Assembly (NCBI GenBank): GCA_958450365.1
Contig: CAUEEP010000922.1
Span: 620,001 to 684,000 of the forward strand
Length of the DNA stretch: 64,000 bases
Direction: 5' to 3'
Origin: Mesorhabditis belari
Taxonomy: Eukaryota; Nematoda; Chromadorea; Rhabditida; Rhabditidae
The notes beneath the pieces are model-generated. The model was not told the DNA's origin and made no database searches. It worked only from the letters and a program-made list of their open reading frames with translations. Position numbers and translations under genes: made by a program. Shown here in pieces: positions 57,301 through 64,000 of the stretch; the first letter of the stretch is position 1; each line of letters begins with the position of its first letter.

Positions 57301-57630
57301 GTTTTCAAAATGAATCGTTTCCTTGCAGGTTGAGGGTCCAGAGATCTCTCTACGTGATCTCCGAAATGCGGCTTTCAGATTTCTCGTTGAAACGGTGAGG
57401 AAATGTTGTAGATAGATTGTAGTGTACTTTGTGCTAAAGAACGCAATCTTCCTAGCACACTAGAACTATCAATCAATCAATATTTTAGTACCCAGAAGAC
57501 TCGCCCGGTGAATCGCTTCATGATCAGATTATGCTTTACAAGCACGATCTTCGATCAATCAATATTCTTCAATTGATCACCACTTCTGCTGATATTAATG
57601 AAGGAACGCTGGTCGAAGTTGTCATCGGTT
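42333..57630 (+). CDS. dkf-2: Protein kinase D, N-terminal region (gene continues beyond window)
   Basis: Four exons are well supported: 56948-57028, 57103-57226, 57329-57394 and 57489-57630. They encode a Ser-rich segment ([33 protein letters not shown]) and then the ubiquitin-like N-terminal module of protein kinase [71 protein letters not shown] is a diacylglycerol- and PKC-activated Ser/Thr kinase. In nematodes DKF-2 acts in immunity and salt learning (family knowledge). The exon at 56948 has a good acceptor and an in-frame stop upstream, so a 5' exon is required. 42333-42388 ([18 protein letters not shown], after a TTTCAG acceptor) fits the phase exactly but is 14.5 kb away and less certain. 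The last donor (GTGAGT at 57631) shows the gene continues. No C1, PH or kinase exon is visible. Confidence 0.75.
42423..42524 (+). pseudogene. tRNA-like sequence inside an inverted repeat
   Basis: An acceptor-like TGCGTTG pairs with CGGCGCA, and a B box GCCGGTTCGATTCCC is present. The T loop or stem is off by one and the anticodon stem has a mismatch with an 8-nt loop (CCGCTAAG). Outside the acceptor, GGAGATCAAA and TTTGATCTCC extend the stem. It lies 35 bp after the proposed first kinase exon. Confidence 0.45.
43318..43405 (+). pseudogene. tRNA-Ser-like sequence (CGA anticodon)
   Basis: CTGGCCGAGTGGTTTGCGTG matches the tRNA-Ser A-box region and the loop CTCGAAA would give anticodon CGA. A variable region and GGTTCGGCCCC follow. 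Anticodon and acceptor stems no longer pair. Probably a decayed tRNA-Ser or SINE head. Confidence 0.5.
45212..45298 (-). pseudogene. tRNA-like sequence
   Basis: The minus strand has GGTTGCCTAGTGGATAGTC (A box) and AAGTTCGAGTCCGGC (B box) at normal spacing. The T stem and acceptor stem are badly mispaired. Confidence 0.4.
45660..46655. mobile_element. 1-kb element with 95-bp terminal inverted repeats
   Basis: The left end reads GCCATTCCTTTTTACCCTTA ... TCTTTAGGAAATAGATTT. The right end repeats it inverted, essentially without change over about 95 bp (AAATCTATTTCCTAAAGAAT ... AAGGAATGGC). The interior holds the CAAGGCTTTGGCCAAGGA array and an unremarkable AT-rich stretch. Confidence 0.7.
45762..45892 (+). 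repeat. GGACAAGGCTTTGGCCAA array
   Basis: About seven copies of an 18-bp unit containing the palindrome TTGGCCAA. It lies inside the inverted-repeat element. Confidence 0.9.
46961..47180 (+). repeat. 31-bp minisatellite CCTTTTGCTCCACAGCTACC
   Basis: Seven copies of CCTTTTGCTCCACAGCTACC + CAACTGAAGAG, each with a CACAG/CTGAAG motif. It starts immediately at the right end of the possible 3.3-kb element. Confidence 0.9.
47615..48060. mobile_element. Second copy of the 16.2-kb composite element
   Basis: TCTTTTCATTGTGAAAAGCT, CAAATGGCTAAAATAAACGC and the GATGTTCTTTGTGCGG-type MITE (47814-47995) occur in the same order as at 16195-16560. A partial MITE end (TGTGCGGCTGCGTAATCGCT) follows at 48068-48110. 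Confidence 0.75.
48655..48980. mobile_element. 325-bp foldback element
   Basis: Arms of about 135 bp: AAACTAGTCGATTTAATTAC ... CTGGCATACTGCCAGTTGTT ... CCTCCGGTTTATTTA, then the inverse. The centre is about 55 bp. Part of the arm (AATAAACCGGAGGACTTTAC...) recurs alone at 49390-49450. Shares TTTAATTACC and TCTGGCATA motifs with the 36-kb repeats. Confidence 0.85.
49935..50066. repeat. GACCAGCTTTGTCCGGCTTT array
   Basis: A 12-24 bp unit. The minus strand gives an apparent open frame ([10 protein letters not shown]) from periodicity only. Confidence 0.85.
50680..50922 (+). repeat. 42-bp minisatellite with TTGATCATAGCTTGATCC
   Basis: Five or so copies of ATAGCTTGATCCTTGCTTGA + TCTGGCTCATCTTAATTGATC. 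TTGATC is repeated within the unit. Confidence 0.9.
51597..51724 (+). repeat. GAAGCTGAAAGGCT array
   Basis: A 14-bp unit with 6-bp insertions (GAAGCT). It ends in a different repeat, TATGAAAGCTATTGTT. Confidence 0.9.
52423..52845 (-). mobile_element. Internally deleted mariner with transposase N-terminus
   Basis: Termini TTAGGTTGGTAAAAAAGAAA and TTTCTTTTTTACCAACCTAA are inverted and flanked by TA (52421-52422 and 52846-52847). On the minus strand 52673-52455 encodes about 60 residues of a mariner transposase DNA-binding region ([32 protein letters not shown]). Reading then ends in unrelated sequence, so the catalytic DDD domain is absent. The element can only move in trans. Confidence 0.9.
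53525..54078. mobile_element. Foldback composite, GGAAAAGGCCTTAGG family
   Basis: GGGGGTGGGACAAAAGCGAC at the left end and TTTGTCCCAGCCCCC at the right are inverted. A second start (GGAGGTGGGACATATGCGAC) at 53713 indicates one copy inserted into or beside another. The arms include CTGGAAAAGGCCTTAGGAAA and the inverse. Relative of 6027-6353. Confidence 0.8.
54391..54468. repeat. Perfect 34-bp hairpin
   Basis: ATAAGGTTTTTGATATGAAG... and its exact inverse are separated by 10 nt (GCGATTTAGA). No mismatch over 34 bp. It lies in kinase intron 1. Confidence 0.85.
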
Positions 57631-57674
57631 GTGAGTTTCTTTTTTGCAATCAAAAAACACTCAGAACTAGTGCT

Positions 57675-57896
57675 TACCCTATTTTCTCTAATAGCAGTGC
57701 ACCCTGAGCGTTTCCTAAATTCCTTAAAATCTCGCAAACCGCTTATCAGAACCTATCGATGTGGGGTTGGAAAATGTAGCTGACGATGAGATCTAGTAGA
57801 TAATTTGAGCATTGAGCTTCTGCAAAAGCTTGGAAACTCTAAAATAGTCACCAACTCGGCTCGCCGAGGTGCACTACTATTAGAGAAAATACGGTA
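57675..57896. mobile_element. TACCGTATT-family MITE in a kinase intron
   Basis: Begins TACCCTATTTTCTCTAATAG and ends CTATTAGAGAAAATACGGTA, with the body matching the copies at 23203 and 24905. Unlike those, it is not followed by the 45-bp spacer or telomeric repeats. Confidence 0.9.
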
Positions 57897-58282
57897 TTCA
57901 TTAGTAACAGAACTAAATTTGTGCTATGAAGTCTGAGAAGTTGAAGAACTTTTGGAGTGACGAAAATTCCGAAACGAAACAAAACAAAAACGATTTTGAA
58001 ATTGCGTTAACGAGTCAAAAGACAAGTAAAAAGAAAGATGAGATCAATCAGAATTCAAATAACAAAATCAATAGCTACAAAATGAATCTAGCCATCAATA
58101 ATAGATTTATCCCTGCATAGAAAATGAGAAAAGACATCAGCTTGATGTTTTATTAACTTTTAAATTAACACAGTATGTACCCCAGTACACTTGATAGAAC
58201 AATTAGATATTCTTTTTTTCATCTTAATCCAGAAACTTTGACATCAAGTGTATTATTGGCTGGATCTATGTATCTATCTATT

Positions 58283-58996
58283 ATATATGTCGTAGCCGCT
58301 CACGAAATTCAGCCGCTAACGAATGAGGGTATTCCCGGGCATCCAATCAAAAAGTCACCCACATAAAAAATGTTCATAATACATATATTTTATAATAAAT
58401 TTTTGAAATTAGCTCATTTGGCTCAGTAGAAAATTTTTTTTGAGCCCCCAAAGTTTAGGTTCAAAAATGCCCTGAAATGGCTATAAAAAATTTTCCACTC
58501 AGCCAAAAAACTTGCCTAATAGCTCATTTTGTAGCCAATTTGATGTAGTTTCTTAAAGTAAAGCCATCTAAAACAATTTTTCGTTGAAAGTAGGAGAAAG
58601 AGGGCGAGGAACAAATTCAGGGCAATTCTCAAATGTGAAAACAGCGACCGAGTTCAACTGAAGTCGTTCCTCGCCCTCTTTCTCCTAGCTTTGAAAAACA
58701 AATGTTCAATGTAGCTTTACTTTAAGAAACTACATCAAATTGGCTACAAAATGAGCTATTAGGCAAGTTTTTTGGCTGAGTGGAAAATTTTTTATAGCCA
58801 TTTCAGGGCATTTTTGAACCTAAACTTTGGGGGCTCAAAAAAAATTTTCTACTGAACCAAATGAGCTAATTTCAAAAATTTATTATAAAATATATGTATT
58901 ATGAACATTTTTTATGTGGGTGACTTTTTGATTGGATGCCCGGGAATACCCTCATTCGTTAGCGGCTGAATTTCGTAAGCGGCTACGACATATATA
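58283..58996. mobile_element. 714-bp foldback element with 330-bp arms
   Basis: The left arm (TATATGTCGTAGCCGCT... to ...AGAGGGCGAGGAAC) and the right arm (GTTCCTCGCCCTCT... to ...AGCGGCTACGACATATA) pair nearly perfectly around a spacer of about 50 bp. The right end is followed by AAAAGAGCTGTGTCTGTCTG, a microsatellite tail. No coding sequence. Confidence 0.9.
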
Positions 58997-59844
58997 AAAG
59001 AGCTGTGTCTGTCTGTCTGTCTGTCTTTGATGCTGTATTAGATGATTTATTAGAATCGTTCTAGAATCGTAAATGCTTTATTAGAATCGTGCTTTATCGT
59101 TCAATTTTTCAACCCCTCAAAATCGACTCAAAAAGAAGGTAAAGAGGGGCCAAATGAATCCAATTTCGAATTTGTTAAAAACTATTTAACTAAAACTAAA
59201 ACTAAAACTAAAACTAAAACTATTTTAAACGATGACCCTTTGTCTAAAACGTACGAAAAAGAAAAGAGACGTTTAAAAGTGTTTCTTGACCCTCACGTGG
59301 ACACTAATTTCCGCAAATTTTCAGCCTCAATCTTTTTTGACGAAAATGAGTATGGTGTCATTGTAAATATGAGAAAATCATTCAATTTTTCTCAAAATTC
59401 CATTCAAAACCCGGGACAAATTGGGTAATTGAACGCGAGAAAATTCGGGAATTATAAAGCCCAGTGAGTGGGTTGCTTTTCTGATTATTGTGCAATAATA
59501 ACCCAAAATTAGATTGCTATTATTATTAGCTATTTTTATTAGCTATTATTATTAGCCTAAAGTTAGACAACATCTTTTTATCATCTACAAATCAAAAAAA
59601 AGTCTCTGAAGAAAGAAACCAAAATCACTGGCGAGGTGTTCTATGTGGGGACCCGTAATCGCTCGTCATCTGGCATATAGCCCTAGCATAAGGGACTTCG
59701 TTTTTGACCAAAAAAATAGTGGAGACAATCGAAGCGAGCTGCAGTTTTTGTCATCTTTTAATATGGAATCATTGTTAAACCAGCTGGGAAGGTTATTATT
59801 GACGGCGGGCTCTTGCAGCCAGATATTTTGGCGGCCGATGCCTT

Positions 59845-59925
59845 GTCACAGTAGCGCAGTAAGGAGGCGCGTTGCTCTTTGACCCGCAGGAGGCGGGCTC
59901 GAGCACCCGATGCCACTAATCCCCT
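59845..59925 (+). pseudogene. tRNA-like sequence
   Basis: TAGCGCAGTAAGGAGGCGCG resembles an A box, and GGCGGGCTCGAGCACCC a T arm with B box. The acceptor strands do not pair. It lies near a MITE-derived fragment (59635-59690) and may be a SINE head. Confidence 0.35.
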
Positions 59926-61232
59926 TTAATTTTTTATTGTAACTTGCACAACTAGATACCAATGGAGAGACACTACTCCTTTATAGTAGACTATTGATGA
60001 ATCATTAATAAAATAAATCCAATTATTGACTTTAATCATTTCTACATGAAAGCTTATCAAAAAATTCGATTATAACACTAAAGACCATTTTGGTTTTAGT
60101 GATCGGTCCCAATTCGGACTCTTTCTCCAATCATAATTCAAAACCCCCGTAAGCAAACGTCAAGATTTGTAGTCAATCCATAAATCCCAATACCTCAATT
60201 CATTCCTTTTTTTCCATAAACTCATTCATACGTAAACAACAACTTTTTCCGCTTTAATTCAAATAATCCGGATGAATCAAAACTCGAAGAAATACGATAA
60301 AATTGGGGTTTTTCTTATGTAAAAAATGCCCACGTGTTTCCTCTAACTAATCTCCGACATTTCTTTTGAGACAAATTCTCGTTGTAAACATCTTTTTCTC
60401 AAATAAATCTCGGGGATTTTCGTTTGTGGGATTTCTGAGCTTTCGAAAAGGTGTCAACAGATTATTTTAAAAGAGAAAATCCCGGGTAGGATAATCCGCA
60501 AATGACGCAAATCTCTCTAAGGAGATTTTTGAGAGAAGCGGAGGCGCACATCGACTACAAAATGAAATGATTAAGATGTGGATTTGAAATTGAAGAAAAT
60601 GAAGAAAATGAATGAAATGGATAAGTGAATAAAGACAGATTTAGAAGGGAAACATCAACAAATGATGTAGGATGGGCATTTGAATTCCAGTGAATAGCAA
60701 GTGGCTTCAATCGAGTAATATCACTAACAACAGTAGTTGTAGAGTTTTGAAACGATCCTGATTGTAGATTATAGACTAAAATATCATGAATACGGTACTT
60801 TTTGTCATTCTTTGGATGGTTTCGGAGCTCTAGAGTAGGGTTAAGTCAGTCATTGATCACTATCACTGACCTGTCATTGATCACTGACCTGTCAGGCTTT
60901 GATTTCCCTTCTTTCTTCATACTTTCTTCAATTCTTCTCTAGAAAAACCTTTTTCAGAAAAAAAAAAGATTATAAATGAGATGAAATATCAACAGATCAT
61001 GTGGGGGAAAAGGGCCATAAATGGGAGAAGAGAAGCACGGTGTAGAGAAGAGGTGAGGTGAGGAGAGGAGGGGAGAGAGGGGTGTGGCCGGGACATCACC
61101 TCCCGGTGAGGATCTCTCCAAACAAGCTCCCCCCTCAATCAAAAGAAAGAAACCCTCACACAGGAATAGTAATCTCTCCCCTTTTTTTCGAAATTCTTCT
61201 TAACTCTACAATAATTGCTATGCTTTCTGAGC

Positions 61233-61332
61233 TTTAAATGTCCGTCAAACGATCCGGCACACCGCCTCACAAATGTATTTCGTTTGAGAGTCCACCTGAT
61301 TGCTCGCGAAAGACGATCATTGTCAGAGGTAC
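61233..61332 (+). other. Possible coding exon in the kinase interval
   Basis: Between a weak acceptor (CTTTCTGAG) and a donor (GTACGG at 61331) about 95 bp is open in two frames: one reads FKCPSNDPAHRLTNVFRLRV, the other MSVKRSGTPPHKCISFESPP. It is more GC-balanced than its surroundings. Neither reading looks like a C1 domain, so membership in the kinase gene is unproven. Confidence 0.25.
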
Positions 61333-61374
61333 GGTAATTGGTGACAGGATACGGTAGCTTGAGTAGTTAGAGTA

Positions 61375-61592
61375 GCTTGAGCTCTTGGCTCAGTTTTTAG
61401 CTCAGCTTGTTGCTCAGGTTATAGCTCAGGTTATAGCTCAGCTTATTGCTCAGATTGTTGCTCAGCTTATTGCTCAGCTTCTTGCTCAGCTTATTGCTCA
61501 GCTTCTTGCTCAGCTTCTTGCTCAGCTTATTGCTCAGCTTATAGCTTAGCTTGTTGCTCAGCTTATTGCTCAGCTTATTGCTTTTAGCTTAT
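61375..61592 (+). repeat. GCTCAGCTTATTGCTCAGCT array
   Basis: A 12-bp unit GCTCAGCTTATT with variants runs for about 18 copies. Confidence 0.9.
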
Positions 61593-62485
61593 TGATGATC
61601 GATAGCTGAAGCATCTTGAATCGAATTGTTTTGGGAATTAAAATAACTGGAATTCAAAGCTTTCCACATAACTTTTTCAATTTGGAATTGGTTAGATTTG
61701 TTTCATTTTGATCAATTTTGAGCTTTACACTTACAAAATAGCTATTCTCCAATATTTCCAGTCAAATCCATTCAAAAAAACACCTTGTAGCGTATTGATT
61801 TTCTGTCCCAAAAGAGTCCAAGAACGGAAAAATTAAAAGGACTTTTTTTTTTGATAAACTACAAGCAGAATAGCTTTGTTTGTAGCTAAAAAATTGGAGA
61901 AAAAGCTATAAGAATAGTAATAGATTTGAGCTTTGCTTATATAACGATTTGCTGAATAGTTTTGCTTTGCTAAAGGTAACTTTAGCAAATCTAAATAGAA
62001 AATGAAACTGAACACCTAGGATTGTCTAGTGAATCAAAATTAGCTGCCCGATTGCCGTTTTGGCAGCAACAACAGCATAGCAGCAACACACTAAACTAAG
62101 CAACAGCCATTGCCATTCACACTAAATTATCGGAGATCTGAAGTGTCCCAACGTACTCCAAGATCCCAACGTACTCCAAGATCCCAACGTACTCCAAGTC
62201 CAACTTTCTCCAGGTTTTCTTTTAAAGCAACGCACCTTTTCTCGATCGATCGATTTTTTTTCACTCTTCATAATCGTTATTTTGAAGAGTACAAGAGAAG
62301 AAGCCTCAAAATGCCGATAGATCCCTCCTCAGCCTCAGCCTCATCTCCCCCCGCTTCCCCCATTGCCCACCTCGGGATTATTCCGCAGATTAGTCGCCAT
62401 CAATTTTCACTCTCCATTTTTCTGTCCTCTCTTTTTCCTTTACCGAAAAAGACTCAGCTTTCTGAGGAGATACAAGACATTGAAT

Positions 62486-62692
62486 TGAAGAGAAGAGAAT
62501 TGAAGAGAAGAGAATTGAAGAGAAGAGAATTGAAGAGAAGAGAATTGAAGAGAAGAGAATTGAAGAGAAGAGAATTGAAGAGAAGAGAATTGAAGAGAAG
62601 AGAATTGAAGAGAAGAGAATTGAAGAGAAGAGAATTGAAGAGAAGAGAATTGAAGAGAAGAGAATTGAAGAGAAGAGAATTAAAGAGAAGAT
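62486..62692 (+). repeat. 15-bp minisatellite AATTGAAGAGAAGAG
   Basis: Fourteen almost perfect units. Because 15 is a multiple of three, the plus strand reads Glu-Leu-Lys-Arg-Arg repeats inside a long open frame (62110-62736). I see no splice or homology evidence that this frame is a gene. Confidence 0.95.
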
Positions 62693-63489
62693 TTCCCCTT
62701 CCACCGAATCCATTCCTCTCGGATATCTATATTTAGCGATTCTGAGAGATTTTCAATAGCAAAAATTTGGAATTAAGAGTTTAAAAGGGGTTTGGATAAG
62801 TCTTGCGGTTGTTCTGGATGAAATTCGAAAGTATTAGTGATAGGGATTCAGCGGCCGGTTCAATTCAATTTCAAACAAGAGCTCAAAAGTAAACGACAAA
62901 AGGCTAAGGTTGTACAAAAAGATATGATCGATAAATTCACTGAATCAATCAGCCACTTTATCTCCAGCTAATCAATGAGCTCAACTAGTTCTTTGAAGCT
63001 TCCAAATCCACTCTGCCACCCACTCAAAATTCCCCTCAAAAACACACCCCATGACGTCCCTTAATTGAGGTCTGTAGAAAAAAACATGCAAACTTTTTCA
63101 GACCAATCTTTTCGCAATTTCTTTCTGGATGTTCTGATGACCCAACCTCATTTCTTTCTCACAATTTTCTTCTCCAAATTATGCCCCAAGGCGATTCATT
63201 CAAAACTCTTACTTGGAATTTTTTCTCAATCCTAGAGGAATAATAATTCGGCTAATTTTGACGATTTTTTTTTGTTTTTAAATGAAAAGAAGAGAAGAAG
63301 AAAAGAAGAAAAAAAAGAAAGGAAAGAAAAGAAAGAAAGAAGAGAAAGAAGAGAAAGAAGAGAAGAAGAAGAATAGAAAGAAGAGAAGAAGAAAAGAAAG
63401 AAAAGAAAAGGATAACAAGTATTTTTGATGTTTTGGTCGAATGTGAAAGAGAGAAATGAGCCAAGTCTGGTCAAGAATTGACTGATATA

Positions 63490-63720
63490 CAGTACTGGAC
63501 AATGAAATATTATATTTGAAAAATGATCGCCACTTTTGCGCGTCTGTAACTTCCTTGTCTTTGAGTTCAAACTATTAGTGTTATACATTTTCTGAAAGCT
63601 CTTTTCAAGGGCTACACAATGGTAATATTGATATTTAGAAATACGGTAAAGACAAGGGAGTTACAGACGTGCGAAAGTGATGATCTTTTTTCACATATGA
63701 TATTTCATTGTCCAGTAGTG
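63490..63720. mobile_element. Tc1/mariner-type MITE, 231 bp
   Basis: Ends CAGTACTGGACAATGAAATA and TATTTCATTGTCCAGTAGTG are inverted, flanked by TA on both sides. The imperfect TIRs extend about 75 bp (GTCTGTAACTTCCTTGTCTTT and inverse). No coding sequence. Confidence 0.85.
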
Positions 63721-64000
63721 TAGGTTCTAGATTAATTTGAAGAGAAAAGGGGAAGAAGTGTTCATAAGATATGGGAGCTTATTAGACAAAAAGCTAGAAA
63801 AATCTCTAGAAATCAACTAGAAATAAAATTTGCATTGAATCAATAGCTAGAATACGTGGAGCTTTAATTTTTTTTAAGCTCTCTCACCTCAAAACCGTGA
63901 AATTTCCATGAACCCATGCGGGAATGGGACATTGAAATGAAAGATATATCAAGTTTCAAAAGATTCAAAAGAATTTACAGATTTAAAGTTTAATAGACTT

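Larger units (their letters stand above)
57897..64000. other. Right end: presumed kinase intron or flank
   Basis: Apart from the possible exon at 61233-61332 I find no coding segment. Other contents are the MITEs, the foldback, AACTAAAACTAAAACTA (59190-59222), CCAAGATCCCAACGTACT (62149-62200) and a purine tract AAGAAGAGAAG (63280-63412). Confidence 0.55.

Noticed and set aside
58175..58366. Open frame beginning MYPSTLDRTIRYSFFHLNPE
   Set aside because: It runs into the arm of the large foldback and has no splice links to the kinase exons.
62110..62736. Long open frame (208 codons) with Glu-Leu-Lys-Arg-Arg repeats
   Set aside because: The open length comes from a 15-bp minisatellite plus low-complexity flanks. 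The opposite strand is equally open, and there is no homology or splice context.
57897..64000. Downstream kinase D exons (C1, PH, kinase)
   Set aside because: No Cys/His spacing of a C1 domain and no kinase motif were found by reading all frames, so these exons are assumed to lie past 64000.

Overview
The window is nuclear DNA of a nematode. The evidence is small exons with mostly 45-100 bp introns and TTTTCAG-type acceptors, acceptors sitting directly before start codons as expected for spliced-leader addition, interstitial arrays of the nematode telomere unit TTAGGC, and genes whose closest relatives are nematode families: prohormone convertase 2, a glutamate-gated chloride channel and protein kinase D. 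The DNA is AT-rich. It is crowded with minisatellites and small inverted-repeat transposons. I do not assign a species.

Left part (1-5700): the 3' two thirds of a prohormone convertase 2 gene (egl-3 type) runs on the plus strand from 685 to 3409. It lies between copies of a small minus-strand gene that encodes a 135-residue protein with a SUMO-interacting motif. The middle copy is complete (4140-4987), the left copy is cut by the window edge, and the right copy is truncated and frameshifted. If the convertase continues to the left, the left copy sits inside one of its introns.

5700-10330 is gene-free, with a foldback element, a 521-bp mariner-type element and hairpins. 10332-14232 is a complete 16-exon SLC23 (nucleobase/ascorbate family) transporter of 566 residues. 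It converges with a complete 19-exon, 565-residue Cys-loop chloride channel on the minus strand (14427-26734). The 5.9-kb intron 4 of the channel carries repeated composites of a small transposon followed by telomeric repeats.

26.7-35.5 kb and 36.9-42.3 kb hold no gene I can establish. They carry minisatellites, foldback elements, a piggyBac-like element and a G tract of about 140 bp. A four-exon gene for an unrecognised 131-residue single-pass membrane protein lies at 35559-36896. From 56948 to 57630 are four exons of the N-terminal region of a protein kinase D (DKF-2 type). A phase-compatible candidate first exon lies 14.5 kb upstream at 42333-42388, and the gene must continue past the window because no C1, PH or kinase exon is visible.

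The neighbours are functionally unrelated, although convertase, glutamate channel and kinase D all act in neurons or signalling. I found no gene cluster that looks like a new biochemical system. The unusual content is structural: tandemly copied splice sites, two probable GC-AG introns, transposon-telomere composites, long perfect foldbacks, degenerate tRNA-like sequences, and the duplicated SIM-protein locus.
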